Shown here one piece after another: positions 7,801 through 15,672 of a stretch of 23,934 nucleotides of DNA. The stretch is from positions 1-23,934 of the IMG/VR virus record IMGVR_UViG_3300025889_010579. The stretch is one strand, 5' to 3'. The translations under genes were made by a program, and so were the position numbers. How positions within the stretch are numbered: the stretch's first letter is position 1; each line of letters starts with the position of its first letter. The stretch is from a virus. Below the pieces are notes generated by a model. It did not search any database. It was not told the DNA's origin and saw only the letters and a list, made by a program, of their open reading frames with translations.

Positions 7801-10517
7801 ATAGCTCTATCATACGTAACAGTTTCAGTTATATTTTGCTCAACAAGATAGCCTGAACGAGCACCATCACGTGCACCTTTAATAGCTTCCAATTCTAAAT
7901 TAATTTCATTAAGCTCTGTTGCCATTGAATCAATACTACGCCCTGCTCCAGCAGATTCGCTAGCTATACGTGACAAATTTTGTTCAGTAGTTATTTTACC
8001 TTGTTTAACAAGTTCTACATGCCTGTTTAACATGCGAGCAATTTGTTTATTAGCATCTACTGCAATAGCAATGTTTTTAAAACGTAGTGTTTCGTATACG
8101 GCTTGTGCAATTTTTTTAAATTCAACTACAAGTTTTGCAAAAGCTTGTCCTAAAATTGTAGTTGGCACTTCGTCAGTAAATGCCCACTTAGCAAAATTCT
8201 CTGCAAAAAATTCGCTGTATTTAGAAGCCCATTGATGGATGTTTTTTTCAAGTTTTAAATAATGTTCGTAATTTCCACCCATCCAATCGTCAATCCACTC
8301 AGACATGTCTTGAGTTGTTCTGAGACTTCTATATTCTAACAAAGCTTCCATTGGAAATATGTCGTTAACATTTTGACCACCAACAACAGAAGTTAATTTT
8401 AATCCTTTTGTTTTTAGCCAATCTTGGAACGCAGTACGCATAGCCGACGCATATTTCATTTCAAATGCAGCTTCAAACGCATGACCATACTCGTGTGCGA
8501 GTGTGTCCATCACGTCAGTTAACGTTGCTTTTCTAACAGTTTTTCCCTGTTTAATTGTGTCGCCTACATCAAATGCTAAGTAAATAACACTTTCGTTTGG
8601 CCCCACTGCAAAATGCACTCCCTTAGCACCTGAGTGCGCTGCGTCAATTTCTGCTTGCAACCTACTAGAAACACTTTTATTACCGCTTCCCAATAAATCT
8701 GACCTAGTAATTACAGTAATTTTTCTACCGTCAAGTCCTAAAGCTGCTCCCATTTTTACGGTAAACTCAGATATAGCTACCTGAGCATTTTTTACACCTA
8801 CAGCTACATTACCTTGCCTAAGTAATTTATTGTTTTTACCTGCTTGTTCTAATGCACTCGTAAGAGTTTCTCTGCTTACTGCTTTTTTAACAGGAGCAGT
8901 TGTAGTTACAGCGGATTGTCCAGTAACAGTTTTTCCAATGCTAGGCGCAAGATTAGTTACTTTAAGACCATTAACACTTACTTTTTCTTCTACAGTTTTT
9001 TTAGCTGCCTTAATAAGTTCTGCTTCAAGAGCAGCTTTTTTAAGTTCTAATTCTTTAACTACAGTTTCTTCTACATAAAACTTAGTATTTGTAGTGTCAG
9101 GAACAACACGGAAATTACCTACGCCGCGAGGGTCAATGTTTTTAATAAATTCTGATGCAGCTTTTTCAGTAAGAAAACTGTTACTAGTAGCAGGTTTATA
9201 AACTACTCTTCCTTTTACAAAAGTTCCGTCAGTAGTAAACGGGTCTATTGTGTGTATGTTAGGGTTTTTAACAGGAGAATATTGTGCTTCTAAGTTTCGT
9301 AATGCAGCTTGTACTTCTTCTGGTCGAATGTTTTTAGCAGATTGCGTTTCTTTAAGTGCAGCAATAACATCGTCTACATCTTTAGTAAGGATAGCTTGAA
9401 AATCTTGAGAAGCCATTTTAACAGATGTAGGAAGTAATTTAGATGCGCTCATAGACACAAGTTTACCTAAATCAATAGCAGCACTAATTCCAGATAGTTC
9501 TCCAGCTACTGCTCCTACTGCTTGCAGTTGTTGTTTACGTGCAACTTGCCCAACAAGTTTAGCAGTTTCTCCTCGTGCAATTTCATTTTTACCACCAACT
9601 TTTGCTAGTGAATGCTCAGTGTTTAAAATTTCTCTAGATGATTTAAAAAGTTTAATTGCTTTACCTGCAGCAAACATCCATCCAGCTACTGTTCCAACAA
9701 CACCAAGTCTATCTAACCAATCATCTAAACCACCAATTTCAACGTCTTCTGGCCCAGCTACTTCCATTGCAATAAATGCTGCTTGCCATTTACTAATGTA
9801 GGTACTATTAGTTAAATCATTATATAAATTAGTAAGCCATTGGCCTTTGTCTTTTTCATCTAAGTTTCTATATACAAGTTGTAATTTAGCGCGAGTTTCG
9901 CTACGACCAGACAAAAAGTTTACGTTATCTACGTCATATTTTTTAGCAACATCGTCAATAGCTATTCCTTGTACAGCAGCTAACGCAGTAAATTCATAGC
10001 CAAATCCTTTTGCAATTGACCACGCACTATTACCATCCTCAATAATTTTTTCTAACGCTGTTTTAGCAGATAGTTCTTGCACACCCTCAGTAATTATTTT
10101 ATCAACTTGTTCTGGAGTATTTACTTCAATGTTAACATAATTTCTGTATAACAAATTTTCAATAGATTCTTTTGCTACTTCTGCAAGTTGAAAACGCAAC
10201 TCAGCTTGATTTTCAATTTTAGCTTTATCAATCATTTGTTGGCGAAGACGAATGTTTGTCATTTCAGTCTCAACCATATTTATGTCAATAGGATTGGAAA
10301 GAATTTGTGCAGATAGTTGATTTTGATAAGGCACAGTTTCCGCCCATATTTTATGTAGGTGCGTATTAAAATTAACTTTTTCTTCTTCAGGTTGTTCACC
10401 AGTTGCTAGAACGCCCATTCCTTTTAAATACGTATAATTACCAACGCTTGTATCAGGTTGGGTTTCTTCTGGAGTTTGAGGAAATAGTGGTTCTTGTGCG
10501 TTAGTTTCAAAATCCAT
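4836..10517 (-). CDS. Giant internal virion (ejection) protein with HEYGH zinc-peptidase motif
   Basis: 1893 residues, the largest gene in the window, lying between a gp14-like gene and the transglycosylase-bearing core protein; position and size fit a T7 gp16-type ejection protein (T7 gp16 is 1318 residues). A hydrophobic segment lies near residues 268-290 (VVGTVAGWMFAAGKAIKLF). Residues 675-679 read HEYGH, the HExxH zinc-binding and catalytic signature, preceded by VMDTLA; about 90 residues later comes SEFFAENFAKW, where E769 or E773 could be the third zinc ligand as in gluzincin-type peptidases. The C-terminal third (from about 1300) is rich in aromatic and hydrophobic helices (GLNPVQFVMQGMNTF, QFTQYQIKIAMSLL, LLIMHSLMMGTSGTFLW), suggesting membrane contact. 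No transglycosylase motif was found in it. Start ATG 10517 has AAGGAT upstream. Ejection role is inferred; peptidase activity is a motif-based prediction. Confidence 0.82.
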   Translation of the reverse strand: MDFETNAQEPLFPQTPEETQPDTSVGNYTYLKGMGVLATGEQPEEEKVNFNTHLHKIWAETVPYQNQLSAQILSNPIDINMVETEMTNIRLRQQMIDKAKIENQAELRFQLAEVAKESIENLLYRNYVNIEVNTPEQVDKIITEGVQELSAKTALEKIIEDGNSAWSIAKGFGYEFTALAAVQGIAIDDVAKKYDVDNVNFLSGRSETRAKLQLVYRNLDEKDKGQWLTNLYNDLTNSTYISKWQAAFIAMEVAGPEDVEIGGLDDWLDRLGVVGTVAGWMFAAGKAIKLFKSSREILNTEHSLAKVGGKNEIARGETAKLVGQVARKQQLQAVGAVAGELSGISAAIDLGKLVSMSASKLLPTSVKMASQDFQAILTKDVDDVIAALKETQSAKNIRPEEVQAALRNLEAQYSPVKNPNIHTIDPFTTDGTFVKGRVVYKPATSNSFLTEKAASEFIKNIDPRGVGNFRVVPDTTNTKFYVEETVVKELELKKAALEAELIKAAKKTVEEKVSVNGLKVTNLAPSIGKTVTGQSAVTTTAPVKKAVSRETLTSALEQAGKNNKLLRQGNVAVGVKNAQVAISEFTVKMGAALGLDGRKITVITRSDLLGSGNKSVSSRLQAEIDAAHSGAKGVHFAVGPNESVIYLAFDVGDTIKQGKTVRKATLTDVMDTLAHEYGHAFEAAFEMKYASAMRTAFQDWLKTKGLKLTSVVGGQNVNDIFPMEALLEYRSLRTTQDMSEWIDDWMGGNYEHYLKLEKNIHQWASKYSEFFAENFAKWAFTDEVPTTILGQAFAKLVVEFKKIAQAVYETLRFKNIAIAVDANKQIARMLNRHVELVKQGKITTEQNLSRIASESAGAGRSIDSMATELNEINLELEAIKGARDGARSGYLVEQNITETVTYDRAITEYADDDINSASTVFTADRALATSSELYTNRLTGIMQQSRYQKLLTNFVRKDVESLNRVEKSKLTDVLVKGDKEGKVFSDTELAGMQLNSKTRNAYFRVRALRDIMHQIRNDVAAKSLTRRGFSQLNLKNSIEGQTVLFAKEASLTKGMKIFDQETNQFVAVSDDVINNVNNGTYRAFEMPDAITTGDKSFTRILIKREDVEVGAVKDAIPYRKGEFRRIYSDEYFIKIDSARNIDGEVKNVKAMTHRTAVSRGEADKYIKNFSTAIKLHKEGNLTRTKASELLEQYGWNPDEIIAQLDNEAFGIDPKVYVVYNRTDDDWANTQVGMSSNFASQRGDRVLSIYGDDTVNTVNPMDAIAAEIGNTAAVASSHEWRESHVIRWFQSFQDILPRNVKEMSPEDAFRYMLNNKGAYLALDKRGIFAKQVQDYIMSQMNIATKEEQAMIGFTRKISEWFEGGSTNKAILKTGLAMRSTQNYTQWARTFAFHSYFGLNPVQFVMQGMNTFNAIAISPIHGLKAAKTALFYSMALASDQEVIWRKIAQANNFTNLGLGMSVDEFVETIRMLKRSGLLDGMNTSSLYGASTGTYGLFNKWRRRGSKVSAAPFNAGEGLSRIVSFDIARREWMAANKGGAFWTDDALSTMLRRQDDLTQNMTMANQNWWQRGILSIPMQFTQYQIKIAMSLLSSIGALATGKKSRTFTGVEAVQLLIMHSLMMGTSGTFLWPFRDIVTNMFPEDMTQDEAITAQQGLIAGLISHVTDGQLKLAVGTRFGTFAYYEQIIDGFMNPEKNWLEVLGGPGGFAALRLFGGVGKAWDVFVANDLTPASLQEAAKVFATSTLSSFSNAEKARVMFTNYNIAYSSSGSPLYTLSDYEVYAKALGFTTVAEADLTALYTSKRRHDDDIKNAAKNIRAFQLQALTALKNKDEASYEVYKNVVKMILNTYTGQDRIQLQKQLFTGWKESKVRELILDQAINQWQVQDLVVNTDKRD

Positions 10518-10526
10518 TATTTATCC

Positions 10527-11057
10527 TTATGCTAGTAGTTTGCCAATTTTTTGGTATCCACCAACACTGCCAAAAATAGTTTCTGTAATATCCCCAATAG
10601 CGCCGTACGTAGCAGCATCTGTGCCATACTTTGCTGCTTGTAAACCAGCTTCACCTATTTTTGTATTCATAGCTACCGTTTGATTTAGCTCGCCAATACG
10701 CCCTCCAGTTTGAGATATAGTAGAAGCAATGCCACCAGACAAACCACTACTACCCGCACCACCTGTTTGGTAAGCTTGATTTAACATTTGAGCTTGAGCT
10801 AGTCGTTGTTGTCGTATTGCTGCACGTGTTGCACGAACTTGTTGTATGTTAGCTTGTGTTTGTTGTAATTGAAATTGTTTTTGATAAGAAGCTTGTTGTT
10901 GTTTTAATGCTCTTTGCTGTGAAATTCTAGCGTCAACACTAGCGCCTAAAGTTGCTCCTAATAGTGCTCCACCAATAGCACTTAGTCCAATACTAGCTCC
11001 TAAAGCAGAAGCTCCCAAAGCGTAACCACCTATAGCTCCAACTACGAGAAATGGCAT
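10527..11057 (-). CDS. Internal virion protein, T7 gp14-like
   Basis: 176-residue protein with a long Gly/Ala-rich hydrophobic N-terminus (residues about 3-42: VVGAIGGYALGASALGAS and following), a Gln/Arg-rich helix (about 50-100, ISQQRALKQQQ onward) and a Gly-rich C-terminal half. That architecture, together with its place after a gp13-like gene and before two giant core proteins, matches T7 gp14, the smallest ejection protein, which forms the outer-membrane end of the DNA channel. I place the start at ATG 11057, since AAAAGGAGAT lies seven bases before it; an in-frame ATG at 11075 lies inside the previous gene and ahead of that ribosome binding site. Only three bases separate the genes. Family membership is inferred from composition and order, because gp14 proteins diverge fast. 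Confidence 0.75.
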   Translation of the reverse strand: MPFLVVGAIGGYALGASALGASIGLSAIGGALLGATLGASVDARISQQRALKQQQASYQKQFQLQQTQANIQQVRATRAAIRQQRLAQAQMLNQAYQTGGAGSSGLSGGIASTISQTGGRIGELNQTVAMNTKIGEAGLQAAKYGTDAATYGAIGDITETIFGSVGGYQKIGKLLA

Positions 11058-11058
11058 T

Positions 11059-11352
11059 TTATATCTCCTTTTCAAATAACATTACATTTTCTATTTGGTC
11101 AACAAAAACAAAATTATATTTTTTAGCAAACTTTTTTAGATAAGGTTCATTATCTGCTGGCAAAACATAATATGACCATAAAGTAGAAATGTTATTTTGT
11201 TTTAATAACTCAGTTAATTTTTTCATTTCATCCATCATTTTGCGATTTGCTTTTGCATTCCACTGTTTAATGTGATGATGAAAAAACGGCTCATTGTTTC
11301 TCCACTCAATACCTAATGCAATTAAATCATCTTCGTACACTACATCAAACAT
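11059..11352 (-). CDS. T7 gp13-like protein, GNAT-type acetyltransferase fold, short
   Basis: 97-residue protein between nozzle and gp14-like genes, exactly the T7 gene 13 slot. Its body (residues about 27-97) resembles my recollection of T7 gp13: a basic helix (QWNAKANRKMMDEMKKLTELL), then TLWSYYVLPADNEPYLKKFAKKYNFVFVD and a final hydrophobic strand (VMLFEKEI), parallel to gp13's A-x-R-K helix, TLW-NYV strand, FLK helix and C-terminal strand. This is the C-terminal half of a GNAT-like fold. T7 gp13 is about 138 residues; here the N-terminal part is cut to about 25 residues, so a complete acyl-CoA site looks unlikely. In T7, gp13 is needed for normal virion assembly but its biochemistry is unclear. 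The start ATG 11352 overlaps the nozzle stop by eight bases. Confidence 0.7.
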   Translation of the reverse strand: MFDVVYEDDLIALGIEWRNNEPFFHHHIKQWNAKANRKMMDEMKKLTELLKQNNISTLWSYYVLPADNEPYLKKFAKKYNFVFVDQIENVMLFEKEI

Positions 11353-14300
11353 TAGTACTTCCTACAAATGTTCCTGTCCAACCAACAATGTTAAAATCAT
11401 GCCCAGCTTTACTTTCAAACTTAAACTGCACTGCTTTACCTCTACCGCGCATTTTTGATTTACTAACAACAAGCGGATAACCGTCATCAAAAGTAGTTGG
11501 AAATGAGGGTATAATATATGCTCGTGGTTGCCTGTATACTTCTACTGGAGTTGACCATTTATTTGTAGAATATTGGTCTGTAAAATCCCATTGCAACGAC
11601 ATTTGAACACTGCCCGGATTAATTAATTCTCCTACGTCATCTACACCTGTTTCCGTGCGTTTAATAAATGTAGATAAATACATTCCAGTTTTATTTCGCG
11701 CAGGGCCAACATCACCTAACTCGTACCCTGTAATAACGTATGCACTTTGTTCTATAGCAGAACCTGATATAGAATAAAAATCTTTATACGTAGTATCAGA
11801 ACTTCTAGTATTTAAAAAATCTGCAAAACAAATACTTATGCCATTATCAGTAACAGTATTAGACCAGTTGTTTATTTGTGTTGATTCTTCAGGCATATCA
11901 TACCACAAATCGTCCCATCTTAAATAATATTGACCCGGAGTGCCAGTATATACACGTGTTATTTTAACAAAATTCCATTTTTCATTTGCATAATAATTAC
12001 CATTAGACGTACTATCTAACTGAGAATTTGTAATAAAAGTAAACGGGCTAGTACCGTCTTGAGGAAAAGCGTCTGCATTAAGATATTGTTCTGAAGAAGT
12101 ATAAGAAAAATCACGATATATTGTAGATAGTTTATAATTTTCTTGTAGTTGTAAAACTAAAAATCTTTGGTTGGAAGTTGCTTCTTGAGAATTTGTAGAA
12201 TATAAATAAACAAACTCACCTTTAGATTTAGTAATAAATGCAAAAGCATTTAAATAAACTTCATTGCTACCAGAACCATACGAACCGTCTATAGCCACAT
12301 TCTCAGAAGTATGAGTAGTAAGAACGCCTACGTCATAGTTAACTGCTTCTGCTAGCGTTAAAGGATACGTATACAAATAAAGTGTATAATTAACAGCATC
12401 AGGAGTGTAATTCCAAGCAGTATTTAAAAATGCATTGCCATTGTCATCAGTAATAAATTCTAAATCATGATGTAACACTTTTCTAGAAAGAATTCCTAAA
12501 GAATATAATACAGTTTCTAAAGTAACAAACGAACCTATTGTTGATAAATCATATCCAGTAGTTATTGGAAAATATCCCCAAATTACTTCAGTAGAATCGT
12601 TTTTAAGAGCAGACACATATAATCTTGTTCCATCTTTATTAAAAACTACAGCTTGCGCTCCAAAATTAGTAGGCAATAATGAACCTATACAACTAGAACC
12701 AAGTTCTATCGTATATTGGTCACCAGAATTTTGGTTATATAAACATAATGTACTTGTAAATGTGTTATTTGGATAATAAGAAAACCATGAGCTTAATGTA
12801 AAATATATGTGTTCAAACTGTCCTGTACGTTTAAACTGCATTACTCTAAATCTATCGTCACCACTAGCAGTTTGTGTATAAGGAGTAGAAAAATTTATTT
12901 CATCACTATACAAAGCGTAATTGCTAGTACTAGCAAAAAGAAGTTCACCACTTTTTTTATAATTGTAAACAATTAAAAATTTAAACTGTTGATTATAATA
13001 TTTGTTATCTATTACCGAAGCAGTAACAAGTTCGTCAGAAGAATTTTCTACCTCAGTTAAACTGTTATTAGTAACTGTTTCTTCAATTACTGAAGAAGGT
13101 TCTGTAGAAGTTAAAAATATAGATGCTACGTATTTTTCAGTAGATGTTTCATTATTAATTGGATTAAAAGAATGAGTGTAAAAACAAGTTAGTGTTCTAT
13201 TAAAAACTAATAAAGAATTGTTTCCATATAAATTTGAAGTTTCATCTTCTAGTTTAGAAGAATTATATAGCCACATAACTTCATTAGTAGAAGGATTGTA
13301 AACACCTGTAACATATTGTTTTCCAGAAAAAGGAATATTATTGTACAATGTTTTAATTGTTTTATCACTCATGTTGTCTACTTTATATTCTAGCCCAACA
13401 TTACTAATAACATAAATACCATCAGTAGCCCAATAAATAACATTACTTTCTACAGTTACAATACTATTGCTAGCAATACATCCTACGTTAGTTATTTTTT
13501 CTACTTGATAATTATTTGCACTAAAAACTGAATCAATACCACTAATGTTATACACACCATTAGTTGCAAAAACTAAAAGACCTTTACCTACTGCCACTAA
13601 TTTTTTAATTTGCCCTGCTTCAGGAATTTCAATTACTCCTCCATCGCTATCTAACACATCAGATGCAACTTCAGACGTAGGGTCATTTGCTTGGTAACAA
13701 TTACCAAGTTTATTTGTATTATCTAGCACTTGAGAAAAAAGAACTCTACCACTCATTGTGCCTTGTAATCCTGCGTACCAAGCTCTTCCTGCAAAAAATC
13801 CTACTTGAGTAGGTCTATAATCATATTGAGTAGTAAATGTAATTATAGCTGTTCTTTCTTGATAAAATAAATCAAGAATTGTTCGTCCTTTTGCTGCGTT
13901 GATACTGCCAAAATCTTGTTTATTTAAAAGAGCAGGGTCAAAATTATCACTAGCATCTTTACCATAAATCCACATTTTGCTGTTAGCAGGAAGTTTACTT
14001 GAGTTAGCTGTTTTATATGGATTAATTTGACTATCTGTCCATCCTTGATTATATAAATTGTATAGTGCTCTATTATAACCATCTGAAACACCTAAATCAT
14101 TATAATAAGTGTTCCATTCTGCTTGAGTTTTTTCTACAGATGTAGCAAGACCAAAAGTATCAATGCCTTCAAAATCTCTAATGCTAAGTGAAAAAGGAGT
14201 AATTATAAATTGACTACTTGTATTTTTGTGTTCTATACGTATAGGAGTTGTAACATTAGAAACAATAATAAGTTGCCCGTTAACTACAGCAAAACTACAA

Positions 14301-14737
14301 GGTTCTTTTCCTATTTTGTCTTTAGTATATATTTCATCTGATTGAAAATAATCTGCTGGATATGCAGTTAATGTAAATTGAAATAGTACTTCAGAAGAAG
14401 TAGTTAAACTATCATTATTAAAAATAACAATACGTGGCCCATACTGAACAACTAAAAAATTATATTTTTTACCTGCAACAGCATCTTCAGGAAGTGCGTT
14501 CCATTGTGCTGTTGCGTATGCCCATTTAGTGCTGTAATGTAAAGGCATTGCCGTAACACTACTACTAGCATTTTCTTCTAAATCTATGCCGTTTCTTCGA
14601 TTAATAGTACCGTCAACATTTGGTATAACGTTGTCACCTTCTTTCCACGCTTCTGGAGGAGTAACAAAATAGCCGCCTTCGGTGTTAAGACCGTTAACAA
14701 ACGTAAACCAATTTTTAATTGCGCCTTGTGCTGCCAT
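11345..14737 (-). CDS. Tail nozzle protein, T7 gp12-like (tail tubular protein B)
   Basis: 1130 residues. The N-terminus is diagnostic: FVNGLNTEGGYFVTPPEAW, then EGDNVIPNVDGTINRRNGID, matching the nozzle pattern F-x-x-GLxTEA...FPExA-x-DExN...R-x-G-x-x-RRxGxD. The rest is beta-rich with repeated aromatic/Gly turns, compatible with the propeller-like body of gp12 proteins; T7 gp12 is 794 residues, so extra domains have been inserted, probably in the central and C-terminal regions. Nozzles form a hexameric ring below the adaptor and carry the receptor-facing tip. It lies downstream of the adaptor and before gp13- and gp14-like genes, the T7 order interrupted only by four small genes. The ribosome binding site at ATG 14737 is weak, and the gene begins three bases after the preceding stop, so coupling is likely. 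The coding sequence is strikingly AT-rich. Confidence 0.85.
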   Translation of the reverse strand: MAAQGAIKNWFTFVNGLNTEGGYFVTPPEAWKEGDNVIPNVDGTINRRNGIDLEENASSSVTAMPLHYSTKWAYATAQWNALPEDAVAGKKYNFLVVQYGPRIVIFNNDSLTTSSEVLFQFTLTAYPADYFQSDEIYTKDKIGKEPCSFAVVNGQLIIVSNVTTPIRIEHKNTSSQFIITPFSLSIRDFEGIDTFGLATSVEKTQAEWNTYYNDLGVSDGYNRALYNLYNQGWTDSQINPYKTANSSKLPANSKMWIYGKDASDNFDPALLNKQDFGSINAAKGRTILDLFYQERTAIITFTTQYDYRPTQVGFFAGRAWYAGLQGTMSGRVLFSQVLDNTNKLGNCYQANDPTSEVASDVLDSDGGVIEIPEAGQIKKLVAVGKGLLVFATNGVYNISGIDSVFSANNYQVEKITNVGCIASNSIVTVESNVIYWATDGIYVISNVGLEYKVDNMSDKTIKTLYNNIPFSGKQYVTGVYNPSTNEVMWLYNSSKLEDETSNLYGNNSLLVFNRTLTCFYTHSFNPINNETSTEKYVASIFLTSTEPSSVIEETVTNNSLTEVENSSDELVTASVIDNKYYNQQFKFLIVYNYKKSGELLFASTSNYALYSDEINFSTPYTQTASGDDRFRVMQFKRTGQFEHIYFTLSSWFSYYPNNTFTSTLCLYNQNSGDQYTIELGSSCIGSLLPTNFGAQAVVFNKDGTRLYVSALKNDSTEVIWGYFPITTGYDLSTIGSFVTLETVLYSLGILSRKVLHHDLEFITDDNGNAFLNTAWNYTPDAVNYTLYLYTYPLTLAEAVNYDVGVLTTHTSENVAIDGSYGSGSNEVYLNAFAFITKSKGEFVYLYSTNSQEATSNQRFLVLQLQENYKLSTIYRDFSYTSSEQYLNADAFPQDGTSPFTFITNSQLDSTSNGNYYANEKWNFVKITRVYTGTPGQYYLRWDDLWYDMPEESTQINNWSNTVTDNGISICFADFLNTRSSDTTYKDFYSISGSAIEQSAYVITGYELGDVGPARNKTGMYLSTFIKRTETGVDDVGELINPGSVQMSLQWDFTDQYSTNKWSTPVEVYRQPRAYIIPSFPTTFDDGYPLVVSKSKMRGRGKAVQFKFESKAGHDFNIVGWTGTFVGSTNV

Positions 14738-14740
14738 AGT

Positions 14741-15001
14741 TTAGCGTATTACACCTTTCCATTTGTGTTCATTTATGTCACGCAAACTAGTTCCAGCAGT
14801 GGGATAACCCCCTCGTACTCTAGGTCTTGGTTGTGCCCTATAGTTTCGTGCATAATCATTTTTAGCTTTAACTACAGCTTGTTTAGTTTGTGCTTCAGTT
14901 TTTAAAAGCTCTGCTATTTTGCCCATCCATGCTTTTTCAAAATTGTTAAGACCATCATACGAAACTTTTTTACCATTTGGTTTTGCTGTATATGTTGGCA
15001 T
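14741..15001 (-). CDS. Small basic protein, downstream copy of a tandem paralogue pair (86 aa)
   Basis: 86-residue protein with no recognised family. Its last 48 residues (from TKQAVVKAKNDYA to NEHKWKGVIR) match the neighbouring 78-residue protein at 38 of 48 positions, while the first 38 (MPTYTAKPNGKKVSYDG...) are unrelated. The shared module is basic, with an AKNDYAxNYRAxPRxRVRGGYP core and an invariant LRDxNEHKWKGVIR end. ATG 15001 follows AAAGGAAC at a good distance. Location between adaptor and nozzle suggests a virion or assembly role; function unknown. The conserved C-terminal end and free N-terminus would suit a targeting or docking tail, which is inference. Confidence 0.75.
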   Translation of the reverse strand: MPTYTAKPNGKKVSYDGLNNFEKAWMGKIAELLKTEAQTKQAVVKAKNDYARNYRAQPRPRVRGGYPTAGTSLRDINEHKWKGVIR

Positions 15002-15013
15002 AGTGTTCCTTTC

Positions 15014-15250
15014 TTAACGAATTACGCCTTTCCATTTATGCTCGTTTACATCCCGTAGCTGACTTGCAGCATCAGGATAACCACCGCGAACTCTAGAACG
15101 CGGCTCTGCCCTATAATTTTGTGCGTAATCATTTTTAGCTTTAATTACAGCTTGTTTTTTAGCTTCTGCTTTAACTTCTTCATCTTTTATATGTTTTACT
15201 ACTTTTTTTGCTGTATTTTTAACTACTGGTGATAACACATTAAAACTCAT
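15014..15250 (-). CDS. Small basic protein, upstream copy of a tandem paralogue pair (78 aa)
   Basis: 78-residue protein starting MSFNVLSPVVKNTAKKVV. The C-terminal 48 residues (KKQAVIKAKNDYA through NEHKWKGVIR) are the same module as in the next gene at 79% identity, counted by eye. The N-terminal 30 residues are a Lys/Val-rich, probably helical segment with no counterpart in the sister protein. AAGGGGA precedes ATG 15250; the gap to the downstream gene is 12 bases. No signal peptide, cysteine or membrane segment. Unknown function; adaptor/nozzle neighbourhood suggests association with tail assembly or packaging of basic proteins in the head. Confidence 0.75.
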   Translation of the reverse strand: MSFNVLSPVVKNTAKKVVKHIKDEEVKAEAKKQAVIKAKNDYAQNYRAEPRSRVRGGYPDAASQLRDVNEHKWKGVIR

Positions 15251-15260
15251 ATCTTTCCCC

Positions 15261-15419
15261 TTATTTACCTATTTTAGGCATGTGGCGTTTCTTTTTATTT
15301 TTATTAACAAGTTCTTCTACTTGTTCCATTGATTTTTTTTTACGCAACGCACGTTGCATGGCATCTCCACCTTTAAGAGTAGATTGCAATGCTTCTTTAA
15401 TTTTTTTTGCTTTAGGCAT
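15261..15419 (-). CDS. Small basic hypothetical protein (52 aa)
   Basis: 52 residues starting MPKAKKIKEALQSTLKGG and ending in KNKKKRHMPKIGK; more than a third are Lys/Arg. The open frame reaches back to 15491, but that part lies wholly within the preceding gene and has no ribosome binding site. A GGAGG-like sequence just before the tandem ATGs at 15422 and 15419 fixes the start; the second ATG has better spacing and yields the MPKAKK start. It overlaps the upstream gene's last bases (CATGATGCCTAA). Probably one or two amphipathic basic helices that could touch nucleic acid; no family recognised. Confidence 0.65.
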   Translation of the reverse strand: MPKAKKIKEALQSTLKGGDAMQRALRKKKSMEQVEELVNKNKKKRHMPKIGK

Positions 15420-15672
15420 CATGCCCCTCCACTGCAATATTTTTACGAGAAGCAATTGAAAGAATTCGGTCTTTACGAGTAAACATACCACGCAACTCTA
15501 CAGGAACAGGCCCAGATAAAGAGTACTTAACAAAAAATAACCCGTTTGGAGCCATTTCAATTACAAGCTTATTAGTAATTCCCTGAGACTCACGTTCTTC
15601 TTTACGTTCTTTAGCTGCTTGTTTTTTGACAGCCTTTTCTTCCAACATTTTGTCAACTTTACTTTCTGCCAT
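15412..15672 (-). CDS. Hypothetical protein (86 aa) downstream of the adaptor
   Basis: 86 residues. The first 28 form a highly charged helix (KMLEEKAVKKQAAKERKEER); the remainder looks like a compact beta unit (KLVIEMAPNGLFFVKY, then GPVPVELRGMFTRKDRIL). The start, ATG 15672, lies 14 bases inside the 3' end of the adaptor gene, so translation is probably coupled. No family recognised. Proteins with this charged-helix plus small beta domain sit beside adaptor genes in various short-tailed phages, from memory, but I cannot name a function. Its stop overlaps the start of the next small gene. Confidence 0.75.
   Translation of the reverse strand: MAESKVDKMLEEKAVKKQAAKERKEERESQGITNKLVIEMAPNGLFFVKYSLSGPVPVELRGMFTRKDRILSIASRKNIAVEGHDA

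Noticed and set aside
11058-11075. Earlier start for the gp14-like protein (MKRRYK extension)
   Set aside because: The extension codons are the ribosome binding site of ATG 11057 itself.
15420-15491. N-terminal extension of the 52-residue basic protein (MVCLLVKTEFF...)
   Set aside because: It lies entirely inside the preceding gene, has no ribosome binding site, and its composition differs from the basic body of the protein.
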